A DNA stretch of 64,000 nucleotides from Corticibacter populi (GCF_004217315.1 NZ_SGWR01000003.1:669018-733017); one strand, 5' to 3'. Positions 10,587 to 24,140 are shown, numbered from the stretch's first letter. The notes: generated from the sequence alone by a model not told the origin. Translations and numbers: made by a program.

Positions 10587-11656
10587 CGCAGTCGCCCGCC
10601 ATGCCGCGCCCCGCCGTTGACGCCGATGCCGCGCCCGACAACCAGCAGTTGCGCCGCAGCCGCTGGCTGGTGTTGGCGCTGCTGGTGCTGGCATTGCTGC
10701 TGTGCGGCATCGGCCTGGGGGTGGGCAGCCAGGGTCTCGAAAGCGTGCGGACGATGCTGCAGGATGCGGTGGCGCGCCAGATCGTCTGGGACATCCGCCT
10801 GCCGCGCACGCTGGGCGCACTGCTGGCCGGCGCGCTGCTGGGACTGGCCGGCTGCGTGGCGCAGGGCCTGTTCCGCAATCCGCTGGCCGATCCCTATCTG
10901 CTCGGCAGTGCCTCCGGTGCTTCGCTGGGCGTGGCGCTGGCCATGATGCTCTCGGGTTCGTCGTCGCTGGTGTTGCCCTGGCTGGTGCATCTGGGCATGA
11001 CCGGCGTGGCCTTCATCGGCTCGGTGCTGGCCGTGCTGCTGACGCTGACGCTGGCGCGCGGCGTGCAAGGGGGCCTGCGCCTGCTGCTCGCCGGCGTGAT
11101 CGTCGGCGTGGTGCTGGGCGCCTGCAAGGATGTGATCCTGCTGACGCACCAGGACATTCTGCAGGCCATGCAGTCCTACGAACTGGGCAGTACCGGCTTC
11201 ATCGGCTGGACGGCCTGCGTCATCATGGCGCTGGTGCTGCTGCTGTGCCTGCTGGCGGCCTGGAGCCTGAGTCGCGTGCTCGATGGCCTGGCGCTGGGCG
11301 AGGCCACGGCGCGCTCGCTGGGTCTGCCGCTGCCGGCCATGCAGGCGGCGCTGATCGGCGTGCTGTCGCTGGCGACTGCCGCCGCCGTGGCGCAGACCGG
11401 CCTGCTGGCCTTCGTTGGTCTCGCCGCGCCGCACCTGGTGCGTTCCATCGTGCGGGTGCGCCACAACCGGCTGGTGCTGCTGTCGGCGCTGATGGGTGGC
11501 GTGCTGCTGTGCGCGGCCGATCTGCTCGCGCGTGGCCTGGTGGCGCCGCAGGAACTGCCGGTGGGCGTGCTCACCGCGCTGCTGGGTGGTGGCTACCTGC
11601 TGTGGCTGATGCACCGCCAGCGCAGCCGCAGCCCATTGGGGCAGGGGGAAGGCTGA
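10583..11656 (+). CDS. btuC: Cobalamin ABC transporter permease
   Basis: 357 residues from ATG at 10583, overlapping the btuF stop by four bases. It belongs to the FecCD/BtuC family with about ten membrane helices. Hallmarks are IRLPRTLGALLAGALLGLAG, then GLFRNPLADPYLLGSASGAS, and in the C-terminal half VGLAAPHLVRSIV followed by a late ELPVGVLTALLGG. It forms the inner-membrane channel with BtuD. The first 25 residues are a soluble extension compared with E. coli BtuC. Confidence 0.93.
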   Translation: MTQSPAMPRPAVDADAAPDNQQLRRSRWLVLALLVLALLLCGIGLGVGSQGLESVRTMLQDAVARQIVWDIRLPRTLGALLAGALLGLAGCVAQGLFRNPLADPYLLGSASGASLGVALAMMLSGSSSLVLPWLVHLGMTGVAFIGSVLAVLLTLTLARGVQGGLRLLLAGVIVGVVLGACKDVILLTHQDILQAMQSYELGSTGFIGWTACVIMALVLLLCLLAAWSLSRVLDGLALGEATARSLGLPLPAMQAALIGVLSLATAAAVAQTGLLAFVGLAAPHLVRSIVRVRHNRLVLLSALMGGVLLCAADLLARGLVAPQELPVGVLTALLGGGYLLWLMHRQRSRSPLGQGEG

Positions 11657-12537
11657 TGCGCGCCATGCCAGGTGATAGGCAAAATGATCGGCAAAGTGGT
11701 CTGTCCGATGATGCTGGCGCGGGTGCACCGGATGGCACCGCCGCGCTGCAGGCGGTGGACCTGACGGTCTGCCTGGGCGGCCAGCCGGTGCTGCAGGGCG
11801 TGAACGTGGTTTTTGCGCGCGGGCGCTGGACCAGCATCGTCGGCCCCAATGGCGCTGGCAAGTCCACCCTGCTCAAGGCGCTGGCGGGCCTGTTGCCGGC
11901 CAGTGGCGGCCAGGTGTGGCTGGCCGGCCAGCCACTCGCGGCCATCGGTGCGCGCACCCGTGCGCAGCAGCTGGCCTGGCTGGGCCAGGGCGAGCGCGCA
12001 CTCGACGAGCTGACGGCCTACGACACCGTGATGCTTGGCCGCATGCCGCACCAGGGCTGGTTGGCCACCACGACGCGCGAGGATGAGTGCATCGTGCGCG
12101 AAGCCATGCAGGGCACGCAGACCTGGGCGTTCCGCGGGCGCAGCCTCGCCGAGCTCTCGGGCGGCGAGCGCCAGCGCGTGCTGCTGGCGCGGGCGCTGGC
12201 GGTGCGGGCGCCGCTGCTCCTGATGGACGAGCCGCTGGCCAACCTCGATCCACCGCACCAGACCCAGTGGCTGCTGGACATGCGCGCGCTGCTGGCGCGC
12301 GGCGTCACGCTGGTGAGCGTGCTGCACGAGGTCTCCATCGCCCTGCAGGCCGACGAGCTGTTGGTGCTCGACGCCGGGCGCGTGCTGCACCATGGCGAAA
12401 GCGGCGATGCCGCCACGCGCGCGGCCGTCGAGGCGGTGTTTCGCCACCGCATCGCGGTGCGCGAGGTCGAGGGTCAATGGACGGCGATTCCCAATCTCCA
12501 TTCCAGCATCCATTCCAACGTGCATTCCAAGACTTGA
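11656..12537 (+). CDS. btuD: Cobalamin ABC transporter ATP-binding protein
   Basis: 293 residues from ATG at 11656, one base overlapping the btuC stop. Walker A is GPNGAGKST at 63-71, signature LSGGERQ at 167-173 and Walker B LLLMDEP at 187-193, with the H-loop in SVLHEVS. A polar N-terminal extension of about 30 residues precedes the ATPase core. The C-terminus has a small Ser/His-rich tail (IHSNVHSKT). It energises BtuC for corrinoid import. Confidence 0.92.
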   Translation: MRAMPGDRQNDRQSGLSDDAGAGAPDGTAALQAVDLTVCLGGQPVLQGVNVVFARGRWTSIVGPNGAGKSTLLKALAGLLPASGGQVWLAGQPLAAIGARTRAQQLAWLGQGERALDELTAYDTVMLGRMPHQGWLATTTREDECIVREAMQGTQTWAFRGRSLAELSGGERQRVLLARALAVRAPLLLMDEPLANLDPPHQTQWLLDMRALLARGVTLVSVLHEVSIALQADELLVLDAGRVLHHGESGDAATRAAVEAVFRHRIAVREVEGQWTAIPNLHSSIHSNVHSKT

Positions 12538-12556
12538 AGCAGACAGGAGCATTCCC

Positions 12557-13126
12557 ATGCAGATCGAACAACCTCCCGTGGACCGCCAGGCCGACAAGCC
12601 CCAGGGCGAACGGCGCGGCCTGATCCTCATCAACACCGGTGATGGCAAGGGCAAGAGCACTTCGGCCTTCGGGCTGGCGCTGCGCGCGCATGGCCGTGGC
12701 AAGCCGGTGAAGATCTACCAGTTCCTCAAGGTGCCTTCGGCGCGGTTTGGCGAGCATCGCGCGTTCGAGACGCTGGGCGTGCCCATCGAGGGCCTGGGGG
12801 ATGGTTTCACCTGGAAGAGCCGCGACATGGAGCATTCGGCCGAACTGGCCCGCCAGGGTTGGCAGCAGGCGCGCGCCGACATCCTCTCGGGCGACCACTT
12901 CCTCGTCGTGCTCGACGAGGTCACCTACCCGCTGATCTACGGCTGGCTGCCGCTGGCCGAGGTGGTCGAGACGCTGCAGCAGCGCCCCGCGCACGTGCAC
13001 GTCATGCTCACCGGCCGGCGCTGCCCCGAGGAGCTGGTTGCCATCGCCGACACCGTCACCGAGATGCACCTGGTCAAGCACGCCTACCAGGCGGGCGTGC
13101 CGGCCCAGCGTGGCATCGAGGATTGA
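12557..13126 (+). CDS. cobO: Cob(I)yrinic acid a,c-diamide adenosyltransferase (CobO/BtuR type)
   Basis: 189 residues, ATG preceded by AGGAG eight bases upstream. The P-loop GDGKGKST lies at 28-35, followed by [10 protein letters not shown], then the central [14 protein letters not shown] and HVMLTGR segments of the CobA/BtuR family. It transfers the adenosyl group of ATP to the reduced cobalt of corrinoids, for both new and salvaged molecules. Its gene starts 19 bases after btuD, the first clear gap in the otherwise overlapping series. Confidence 0.94.
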   Translation: MQIEQPPVDRQADKPQGERRGLILINTGDGKGKSTSAFGLALRAHGRGKPVKIYQFLKVPSARFGEHRAFETLGVPIEGLGDGFTWKSRDMEHSAELARQGWQQARADILSGDHFLVVLDEVTYPLIYGWLPLAEVVETLQQRPAHVHVMLTGRRCPEELVAIADTVTEMHLVKHAYQAGVPAQRGIED

Positions 13127-13150
13127 CGCCCTGAGGGCGCTGCCGTGCTG

Positions 13151-14188
13151 ATGCCGACCCTCCCGGACGAAGGGCACCTGGCGCTGGTCCTGCTGCCGGG
13201 CCTGGGCCTGTGGCTGGCCATGGTGCTGGCCCTGCTGCTGGACCGATGGCCGGGCGAGCCGCCCGCCGCCTTGCACCCGGTGGTGTGGATGGGGCGCACG
13301 CTGGCCCTGGCGCAGCGCCTGGTTTTTGGCAAGCCGGCCGCCCATGCGGCCAGCCCGGCCCATGCAGCTGTGGTGCCCACCGTACCGGCACGGCCGGCCT
13401 GGTTGCTGTTCACGCTTGGCGCACTGGCCTGGCTGCTGCTGGCCGCCGGCTGGATGGCCCTGGCGGTGCTGGCGGCGCGGCTGTTGCAACCCGTGCCATG
13501 GTGGGGGCAGGCGCTGCTGCTGGCCGTGCTGCTCAAGCCGATGCTGGCCTGGCGCATGTTGCGGAGCGAAAGCCTGCAGGTCGAGGCGGCACTGCAGCGC
13601 TCGCTGGGCGAGGGGCGCCGGCAGCTGGCGCGGCTGGTCAGCCGTGACGTCACCCTGCTCGATGCCGGGCAGGTGCGCGAGAGTGCCGTCGAGACGCTGG
13701 CCGAGAATTTCAATGATTCGGTCGTGGCGCCGCTGTTCTGGTTCCTGTTGCTCGGTTTGCCCGGCGCGGTGCTGTACCGCTTTGCCAACACGGCCGATGC
13801 CATGTGGGGCTACCCCGGCTGGCGCGGCGGCTATCACTGGCAATGGGCCGGCAAATGGGCCGCACGCGCCGACGACGTGCTGTCGTGGCTACCGGCACGC
13901 CTGACGGCGGCCATGCTGCTGCTGGCCAACAGCGGCCTGGGCCACTGGCAGACGCTGCGGCGGCAGGCCGGACTGACACCATCGCCCAATGGCGGCTGGC
14001 CGATGGCGGCGATGGCCTTGCTGCTGGGCTGCCGGCTCGGCAAGCCCGGCGTCTATGTGCTCAATGCCGGAGCGGCCGAGCCCGGCCCCGATGCCGTTGC
14101 ACAGGCCAGCCGCTGTGCCCGGCGCGCGCTGCTGCTCGGGCTGGCCGTGGCCTTGTTGCCGGCACTGCCGATTGGAGCGTGGTCATGA
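13151..14188 (+). CDS. cbiB: Adenosylcobinamide-phosphate synthase (CbiB/CobD)
   Basis: 345 residues from ATG at 13151. A GTG two codons upstream is also possible. A membrane protein of the CbiB family: LLLDRWPGEPPAALHPVVWMGR at the start, the motif RDVTLLDAGQVRESAVETLAENFNDS in the middle (given here only as position about 165-190), then RFANTADAMWGY. It joins aminopropanol phosphate to adenosylcobyric acid. The ATPG-rich stretch after residue 60 is a variable cytoplasmic or periplasmic loop. Its stop overlaps the start of cobC by four bases, and CobC makes the aminopropanol phosphate that CbiB uses. Confidence 0.92.
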   Translation: MPTLPDEGHLALVLLPGLGLWLAMVLALLLDRWPGEPPAALHPVVWMGRTLALAQRLVFGKPAAHAASPAHAAVVPTVPARPAWLLFTLGALAWLLLAAGWMALAVLAARLLQPVPWWGQALLLAVLLKPMLAWRMLRSESLQVEAALQRSLGEGRRQLARLVSRDVTLLDAGQVRESAVETLAENFNDSVVAPLFWFLLLGLPGAVLYRFANTADAMWGYPGWRGGYHWQWAGKWAARADDVLSWLPARLTAAMLLLANSGLGHWQTLRRQAGLTPSPNGGWPMAAMALLLGCRLGKPGVYVLNAGAAEPGPDAVAQASRCARRALLLGLAVALLPALPIGAWS

Positions 14189-15339
14189 CCGGTGGAAGTG
14201 CATGGCCGGTGTCCCAGGAGCATGGCGGCACCGATGCGCTGGGCACGGCCGCGCATGATTTCTCGACCAACAGCAATGCCTGCGGCCCGTGTCCCGAGGC
14301 CTTGCAGGCCGTGCAGGCGGCCGAAGTGCGCCATTATCCGGACCCGCACTACACCGCTTTGCGCGAGGCGCTGGCTGCCTGGCATGGCGTGGCGCCCTGG
14401 CAAATCCTGCTGGCCGCCAGCGCCAGTGAATGCATCCACCGCCTGAGCCTCTGGGCCCTGCGGCGCGGCGCGGAACAGGTGGTGGTGCCCAGCCCTTGTT
14501 ACGGTGACTACGCCCGCCAGGCGCAGGCGCTGGGGCTGACCGTGGCCTCGGCGCCGGCAACACGGGAGCCGCCGCCGGAGCATGATTTCGGGGCCCTGCG
14601 CTGGGCCTGCCAGCCATCCAGCCCGGCCGGACGCGCAGACCCGCAACTCGCACCGTGGCTGGCCGCTGCGGATGCGCAGGCCTGGCGGGCACACACACCG
14701 GATGCCCTGCCTGCGCCTTTGCTGCGGGTGCTCGACATGGCCTATGCCCCGCTGGTGCTCGATGGCGGCAGTGGCGCTGGGCTGGATTGGCTGCAGCAGG
14801 CCGCGGGCCAGCGGCACGCCTGCTGGCAGCTTTTCTCGCCGAACAAGGCCTTGGGCATGACGGGGGTGCGCGGTGCCTATGCGATTGCGCCATGCCCGCC
14901 GCCGGGCCAGTCCAGCTCGGACGCGGGGGCGATGGCAGAGCGCGCGGTGGCCGAGTTGCAGGCGCTTGCGCCGTCCTGGCCGCTGGGCGTGCATGGCGTG
15001 GCCATGCTGCAGGCCTGGCAGCGCCCGTCGGTGCAGCAATGGCTGGCGCATAGCCGCCAGATCCTGCTGGGCTGGAAGCGGCAGCAGCAGGCCTGTTGCG
15101 AGGCCCTGGGCTGGCAGGTGTGGCCCGGCAGCCTGGCCAATTACTTCGTCGCTGCCGTGCCGCAGGCGGGCAGGCCCGACTGGCCGGCGCTGCTGCAGAG
15201 CTTGCGCACGGCGGGTATCAAGCTGCGCGATACCACTTCGATGGGCTTGCCCGGCCATGTGCGGCTGGGCGTGCGGCCGCCGGCCTCGCAGCAGGCCTTG
15301 CGGGCCGCCTGGCAAAGCCTGCCCGCAGCCATGCGATGA
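14185..15339 (+). CDS. cobC: L-threonine-O-3-phosphate decarboxylase-type aminotransferase (CobC/CobD)
   Basis: 384 residues from ATG at 14185. A fold-type I PLP enzyme: DFSTNSNACGPCP at the N-terminus, RHYPDPHYTALREALA, and the Schiff-base lysine in FSPNKALGMTGVRGAYA. Near the C-terminus it has SMGLPGHVRLGVRPP, the arginine segment of class I/II aminotransferases. In cobalamin synthesis this enzyme yields (R)-1-amino-2-propanol phosphate for CbiB. The coupling with cbiB by overlapping codons supports the assignment. It carries more alanine/proline-rich loop sequence than the Salmonella enzyme. Confidence 0.9.
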   Translation: MTGGSAWPVSQEHGGTDALGTAAHDFSTNSNACGPCPEALQAVQAAEVRHYPDPHYTALREALAAWHGVAPWQILLAASASECIHRLSLWALRRGAEQVVVPSPCYGDYARQAQALGLTVASAPATREPPPEHDFGALRWACQPSSPAGRADPQLAPWLAAADAQAWRAHTPDALPAPLLRVLDMAYAPLVLDGGSGAGLDWLQQAAGQRHACWQLFSPNKALGMTGVRGAYAIAPCPPPGQSSSDAGAMAERAVAELQALAPSWPLGVHGVAMLQAWQRPSVQQWLAHSRQILLGWKRQQQACCEALGWQVWPGSLANYFVAAVPQAGRPDWPALLQSLRTAGIKLRDTTSMGLPGHVRLGVRPPASQQALRAAWQSLPAAMR

Positions 15340-15432
15340 TGCGGGCCCGGGCCCTGCCGGCATGTCTGCCGTAGCCGTCTCGACCGTCCCACCCGTTCCA
15401 TTCGCCACACCCGCTTGCACAAGCCTGCTCCC

Positions 15433-16935
15433 ATGACCGATCCACACGCCGTCCGCCTGCCATTGCCCACTCCTGGTGCCAGCGGGGCGCTGTGCGTGAT
15501 GGTGCTGGGCACTTCCAGCGGTGCCGGCAAGAGCTGGCTGGCCACCGCGCTGTGCCGATGGTATGCGCGCCAGGGCTTTCGGGTGGCGCCCTTCAAGGCG
15601 CAGAACATGAGCAACAACGCGCGCGTGGTGCCCCGGCCCGATGGGGGTAATGGCGAGATCGGCAGTGCGCAGTATTTCCAGGCGCTGGCGGCGGGTGTCG
15701 AACCGGATGTGCGCATGAACCCGCTGCTGCTCAAGCCCGAGGCGGATACGCGCAGCCAGGTCGTGCTGCTGGGCGAGGTCGACGAGCGACTGACGGCCAT
15801 GCCTTGGCGCGAGCGCAGTGCCCAGGTCTGGCCGGTGATTGCCGATGCACTCGATGCCCTGCGCGCTGAATACGACGTGGTGGTGATCGAGGGCGCCGGC
15901 TCGCCCGCCGAGATCAACCTGGCCGCCAGCGACGTGGTCAACATGCGCGTGGCGCGCCACTGCCAGGCGCACTGCCTGCTGGTCGCGGACATCGACCGCG
16001 GCGGCGCCTTTGCGCATTTGTATGGCACCTGGGCCTTGCTGGCAGCGCAGGACCGCGTGCTGATCCAGGGCTTCGTGCTCAACAAATTCCGCGGCGATGC
16101 GGCGCTGCTGGCACCAGCGCCAGAGATGCTGCAGCAGCTCACCGGCGTGCCGGTGGTAGCCACGATCCCGATGGTGCACGACCACGGTCTGCCCGAAGAG
16201 GATGGCGTATTCGATGACCGCAGCAGCGTATGCGCGGTGGCTGGTGCGTCGCATGGTCTGCGCACCATTGCCATCATCGCCTACCCGCGCATCAGCAACC
16301 TCGATGAGTTCCAGCCGCTGAAGAACGTGCCGGGCGTGCGGCTGGTGTGGGCGCGCGCGGTGGCGGATGTGGGCGGCGCGGACTGGATCATCCTGCCGGG
16401 CTCGAAAGCCACCATCGCCGATTTGCTGTGGTTGCGCGCACAAGGCCTGGATGCCGCGGTGGCGCGTCACGCGCAGGCCGGCCGGCCAGTGCTGGGCATT
16501 TGCGGCGGCCTGCAGATGCTGGGCGAGAGCCTGGTCGATCCAGGAGATGTGCAGGGCAATCAGCCAGGGTTGGGGTTGTTGCCGCTGGTGACGGGTTTCG
16601 AGCCGGTCAAGACCGTGCGGCGCGTCACACACCGGCTCGGCATGTTGGAGGGGCCCTGGCATGGATTGTCCGGCGTGACCGTCGAAGGTTACGAAATCCA
16701 CCAGGGCCAGACCATGCCTTATCAGGCCATGGTGCACGCCGGAGCGGGTTTGCAGACGGCCATTGCATCCGTGGCCTGGGCCAATCAGCCAGGCAACGTG
16801 CTGGGCTGCTACCTGCATGGGCTGTTCGAGAACGCCAGTGTCATCGAGGCCTTGTTCGGTGCGGACGTGCCTTCTCTGGACGCCGTGTTCGCGCGCATGG
16901 CCGAGCAACTGCCTCGATGGTTTGAACCGGATTGA
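15433..16935 (+). CDS. cobQ: Cobyric acid synthase (CobQ/CbiP)
   Basis: 500 residues from ATG at 15433. A TTG 18 bases earlier is less likely. The P-loop GTSSGAGKS is at 26-34, followed by FKAQNMSNNARVV, GAGSPAEINL and DIDRGGAFAHLYGT, all diagnostic of CobQ. The amidotransferase half has the nucleophile in GICGGLQMLGE and a late H-x-E dyad region (EGYEIHQGQT). It amidates the b, d, e and g side chains. It is the last recognisable gene of the B12 operon, and no cobS, cobT or phosphatase gene follows before the strand switch. Confidence 0.94.
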   Translation: MTDPHAVRLPLPTPGASGALCVMVLGTSSGAGKSWLATALCRWYARQGFRVAPFKAQNMSNNARVVPRPDGGNGEIGSAQYFQALAAGVEPDVRMNPLLLKPEADTRSQVVLLGEVDERLTAMPWRERSAQVWPVIADALDALRAEYDVVVIEGAGSPAEINLAASDVVNMRVARHCQAHCLLVADIDRGGAFAHLYGTWALLAAQDRVLIQGFVLNKFRGDAALLAPAPEMLQQLTGVPVVATIPMVHDHGLPEEDGVFDDRSSVCAVAGASHGLRTIAIIAYPRISNLDEFQPLKNVPGVRLVWARAVADVGGADWIILPGSKATIADLLWLRAQGLDAAVARHAQAGRPVLGICGGLQMLGESLVDPGDVQGNQPGLGLLPLVTGFEPVKTVRRVTHRLGMLEGPWHGLSGVTVEGYEIHQGQTMPYQAMVHAGAGLQTAIASVAWANQPGNVLGCYLHGLFENASVIEALFGADVPSLDAVFARMAEQLPRWFEPD

Positions 16936-16993
16936 CTGCCGCGTTGGGCTTTGGGTTTTGGGTGCGCCGGTTGCCATGCCTGCGCCGCAGGTA

Positions 16994-17926
16994 TCAGTGT
17001 GAATCAGTGACAGAAGAGGCGCTGGTTCGCGTTACCGAATGGGCGAAGTGCTCACGCAGCCATTGGTGGGCCGGGTCCCGGTGCACGCGTTCATGCCAGA
17101 TCATCAGTGTTTCGAAGCCCGGCACATCCAGCGGTGGCTCCACGACCCGCAGCGTGGCGCGGTTGCGCACCAGTCGCGACGGCACCAGCGCGACCAAGTC
17201 CGTGTTGGCCAGTGCCGACTCAAGAAAGAGGAAGTGCGGTACCGACAGCACCACGCGCCGGTTCAAGCCGAGTCGCGCGAGCGCGGTATCCGTCACGCCG
17301 TGGAAGCCACCGCCGTCCTGTGAGACGATTACATGCTCCAGTTGGCAGAACTGGGCCAGTGTCGGGCGGCGTTTCAGCTTCGGGTGGCCGGCCCGGCCGA
17401 CCAGCACGTAGCGGTCGGTGAACATGGCGCGGCGGCGCAGGCCGGTGGGAGTTTCTGCGCTGATGAAGAACGCCAGGTCGATCTGGCCCTGCTCGGTCTG
17501 TTGCACCAGTGTGGATGGCCGCAGCTCCGTGATGGCCAGGCGCGTGCCTGGCGCGGCGGCCCGCAGCCCGGCCAGCGCAGGCAATACGATGGCCGACTCG
17601 ACATAGTCCGAAGCAGCGATTCGCCAGGTGTTCGTGGCTTGCTGCGGGGCAAATGGCGTGGAGGGCGCAACCGCCTGCGCCAACGCCTGCAAGGCATCGC
17701 GCAACGGCTCGCGCAGTTCGTTGGCGCGTGCGGTGGGCCGCATGCCGCGTGGGCCTGGTAGGAGCAAGGGATCGCCGAAAGCCTCACGCAGCTTGGCCAG
17801 TTGCACGCTGACGGTTGGCTGGGACAGATGCAAGCGCGCGGCCGTGCGCGTCACGTTGTGTTCGACCAGCAAGGCGTCCAGCGTGACCAGCAGGTTCAGA
17901 TCCAGGTGTCTCAAGGAATTTTTCAA
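16994..17926 (-). CDS. LysR-family transcriptional regulator
   Basis: 310 residues. An N-terminal winged helix-turn-helix covers residues 5-65 (LRHLDLNLLVTLDALLVEHN, then LHLSQPTVSVQLAKLREAFG). A periplasmic-binding-like effector domain follows. The start is a TTG at 17926. No strong ribosome site is seen, and a TTG four codons later is an alternative. It is divergent from the flavodoxin-fold oxidoreductase gene with an 85-base gap, the classic layout of a LysR regulator and its target. The inducer is unknown. Redox-active quinones would fit the neighbour but are a guess. Confidence 0.9.
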   Translation of the reverse strand: MKNSLRHLDLNLLVTLDALLVEHNVTRTAARLHLSQPTVSVQLAKLREAFGDPLLLPGPRGMRPTARANELREPLRDALQALAQAVAPSTPFAPQQATNTWRIAASDYVESAIVLPALAGLRAAAPGTRLAITELRPSTLVQQTEQGQIDLAFFISAETPTGLRRRAMFTDRYVLVGRAGHPKLKRRPTLAQFCQLEHVIVSQDGGGFHGVTDTALARLGLNRRVVLSVPHFLFLESALANTDLVALVPSRLVRNRATLRVVEPPLDVPGFETLMIWHERVHRDPAHQWLREHFAHSVTRTSASSVTDSH

Positions 17927-18011
17927 AGTAATACCCAGTATCAGAGAAATTCATTTCAACTATATCGTGACAGGCACTATCGTGCAGCCTTTCACTGATG
18001 GAGGTTGTGCC

Positions 18012-18878
18012 ATGAATGTCCTACTCGTCTACGCCCATCCCGAGCCTCGCTCCCTCAACGGCGCGCTCAGGGATTTCGCGGTGGTGCGCCTGGAGCGCGC
18101 CGGCCATGCGGTGCAGTCATCGGACCTGTATGCGATGCAATGGAAGGCTGCGCTGGATGCGCACGACTACACCGGTCTTGCGCCTGGCGCGCGTCTGGAC
18201 GTGGTCGAGGATTCGCGGAGGGCATTCGAGCGTGGTACGCAAAGCCCCGACATCACGCGCGAGCAGCACAAGCTGCGCTGGGCGGATGCGGTGATCCTGC
18301 AGTTTCCACTGTGGTGGTTTTCGATGCCGGCGATCCTGAAAGGCTGGATCGACCGTGTGTATGCCTGTGGCTTTGCGTACGGAGTGGGAGAGCACTCCGA
18401 TACCCATTGGGGCGATCGCTATGGCGAAGGCACGTTGGCAGGCAAGCGCGCGATGCTGGTGGTGACCATTGGCGGCTGGGCGCCACATTATGGACCGCGC
18501 GGCATCAACGGGCCCATCGACGACGTGCTGTTCCCCATCCAGCATGGCATGCTGTTCTATCCCGGCTTCGACGTGCTACCGCCACATGTGATCTACCGCA
18601 CCGGCAAGATCGACGATGCCGGATTCGCGGAGGCCTGCGCGGCATTGGGGCAGCGGCTGGATGCGCCTGGAACGACCGCGCCCTTGCCGTTTCGCAAGCA
18701 GAATGGCGGCGACTATCGCATTCCGGAGTTGGCATTGCGCGACGAGCTTGCGCCAGGCGAGACGGGTTTCGGCATCCATCTCGACTGGCAGTGGGCGTTT
18801 TTCCGGTTGTGGTTGGCATGGACCAAGGCCGCTTTCATGGCCTTTTGGGGCAGTCCCACGCCCAGACTTTGCAGGGAG
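18012..18878 (+). CDS. NAD(P)H-dependent quinone oxidoreductase, flavodoxin-2 fold (natural stop missing)
   Basis: ATG at 18012. The protein opens with MNVLLVYAHPEPRSLNGAL, then ADAVILQFPLWWFSMPAILKGWIDRV and GKRAMLVVTIGG, hallmarks of the KefF/NQO1-like FMN oxidoreductases. Family similarity covers about 250-280 residues, to roughly 18840 (FFRLWLAWTKAAFMAFW). No in-frame stop occurs there. The reading frame continues antisense through livF to 19676, giving a 554-residue product if translated as is. I end the feature at the livF boundary. Either a deletion fused the 3' end to the liv operon or the extension is real. It probably reduces quinones in the cytoplasm under control of the divergent LysR gene. 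Confidence 0.75.
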
Positions 18879-22619
<3,741 letters not shown>

Positions 22620-22775
22620 GGTGGTTTCGGCTCCGAGCATGAGGTGCTGGCGGGTGGCGCCGGCGGCCTGCCGGTCAACGAAACAGCGCTGCGGGACAGT
22701 CTGGAATGTGCCGCAGCGCCGGACGAGGGGGCGATTATCAGCGAAGCGCGGCCTCGCCGACAATCGGAAAGCGCA

Positions 22776-23888
22776 TCAGAGCTGCTTCTTGCCGCCGTCC
22801 TTGTCCCACTGGAAGACGGCGAACTCGAAGTCCTTCAAGTCGCCCTTGGCGTCGAATTCGACCTTGCCGATGGAGGTGTCGAAGCTGTTGGCGTGCAGGT
22901 AGTCGGCCACTTTCTCGGGGTCGTCACCGACCGCCTTGATGCCCGCTGCGATCAGCTCGACGGCGGCGTAGGCGGGCATCTGGAAGGCGCCATCCGGGTC
23001 GCGCTTGGCATCATGGAAGGCCTTGACGATGGCGGCATTCTCGGGGCGCTTGGTGAAGTCGGCCGGCAGCGTCACCAGCAGGCCTTCGATGGCCGGGCCG
23101 GCAATCGCCACCAGATCCTGGTTGGCCGTGCCCTCGGGGCCCATGAACTGCACGTTCAGACCTTGCTCGCGAGCCTGGCGCAGCAGCAGGCCCAGCTCGG
23201 GGTGGTAGCCGCCGAAGTAGACCAGGTCCGGGCTCAGCGTCTTGAGCTTGGTGATGACGGCCGAGTAGTCGCTGTCGCCGACGTTGATGCTCTCGAACAG
23301 CGCCACGTTCACGCCCAGCTTCTGCAGCGCGTCACGCACCTGCGTGGCCACGCCGGAGCCATAGGTCTGCTTGTCGTGCAGCACCACCACGCTCTTGGGC
23401 TTGAGCGTATCGGCAATGTACTGGGCGGCGAAGGGGCCCTGCTGGTCGTCACGACCGATGGTGCGGAAAAAGAAGTGCGGCTTGGTGGTGTCGGTCACGG
23501 CCGGGTTGGTGGCGCCCGGGGTGATGGCGACGATCTGCTCTTCCTCGTAGATCGGCACGGCCGGAATCGTCGTGCCCGAGCAGGCGTGGGCGACGGCGAA
23601 CTTGGCGCCGGACTTGACCACTTGGTTGGCGGCCGGAACGGATTGCTTGGGCTCGCAGCCATCGTCGATCAGCACCGGCTCGAGCTTGCGGCCATCGATG
23701 CCGCCGGCGGCGTTGATGGTGTCGATGGCGGTCAGCGCACCGGCCTGGATCTGGTCACCGTACTGCTTGTTGGGACCCGTCATGGGCTGCGGGATGCCGA
23801 TCTTGATCGGATCGGCGGCGAAAGCCGCGCCGGCCATACTCAAGGCAGCCAGGGAGAGGAGGGTCGGAACGAAGCGAGTCAGTTTCAT
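22776..23888 (-). CDS. livK: Branched-chain amino acid ABC transporter substrate-binding protein LivK/LivJ-type
   Basis: 370 residues from ATG at 23888, preceded by AGGAG. The signal peptide is MKLTRFVPTLLSLAALSMAG, with cleavage near AFAADP. The mature domain has the Leu/Ile/Val-binding family marks: PQPMTGPNKQYGDQ, LIDDGCEPKQSVPAANQVV with paired cysteines (the other in HACSGTT), and YFGGYHPELGLLLRQA. It binds branched-chain amino acids in the periplasm for LivHMGF. It is encoded at the head of the transporter genes, downstream of an NtrC-like palindrome. Confidence 0.93.
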   Translation of the reverse strand: MKLTRFVPTLLSLAALSMAGAAFAADPIKIGIPQPMTGPNKQYGDQIQAGALTAIDTINAAGGIDGRKLEPVLIDDGCEPKQSVPAANQVVKSGAKFAVAHACSGTTIPAVPIYEEEQIVAITPGATNPAVTDTTKPHFFFRTIGRDDQQGPFAAQYIADTLKPKSVVVLHDKQTYGSGVATQVRDALQKLGVNVALFESINVGDSDYSAVITKLKTLSPDLVYFGGYHPELGLLLRQAREQGLNVQFMGPEGTANQDLVAIAGPAIEGLLVTLPADFTKRPENAAIVKAFHDAKRDPDGAFQMPAYAAVELIAAGIKAVGDDPEKVADYLHANSFDTSIGKVEFDAKGDLKDFEFAVFQWDKDGGKKQL

Positions 23889-24025
23889 GGCATGAACTCC
23901 TGTGTTGAAAAACGGGACCGGATGCACCAGAAGGAACCTGTAACAGATGCAGTCAGATGCGGAATGCACAACGGTGGGGCGTATTGTGCGGGGCGCCGTG
24001 TGATGTGTCACCGGCTGGATTACCC

Positions 24026-24050
24026 TGATTGCACCATATTGGTGCAATCA
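24026..24050 (-). promoter_or_regulatory. NtrC-type palindrome upstream of livK
   Basis: Perfect 11-base arms TGATTGCACCA and TGGTGCAATCA around TAT. The core TGCACCA-N3-TGGTGCA equals the enteric NtrC consensus (GCAC-N7-GTGC). It stands 138 bases upstream of the livK start in the 346-base gap between the two binding-protein genes. No T-run follows, so a terminator role is unlikely. I could not find a -24/-12 sigma-54 promoter between it and livK, so activation by NtrC is not proved. The rest of the gap (23889-24025 and 24051-24140) shows no open frame of note. Confidence 0.65.
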
Positions 24051-24140
24051 TTGTTTCAATTCAATACGCCACAGCTCTTTTGCGCAATAAGCGTGCCATC
24101 CCATGCGGATCGCATGGATGCGGCATGGTGCGTCAACTGC

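Noticed and set aside
14053..16977. 974-residue open frame on the minus strand across cobC and cobQ
   Set aside because: It is fully antisense to two well-supported cobalamin genes and has His/Arg/Gln-rich low-complexity composition.
24026..24050. Terminator hairpin for the livJ-type gene
   Set aside because: No T-run follows on either side, and a far better terminator lies at 24141-24167.
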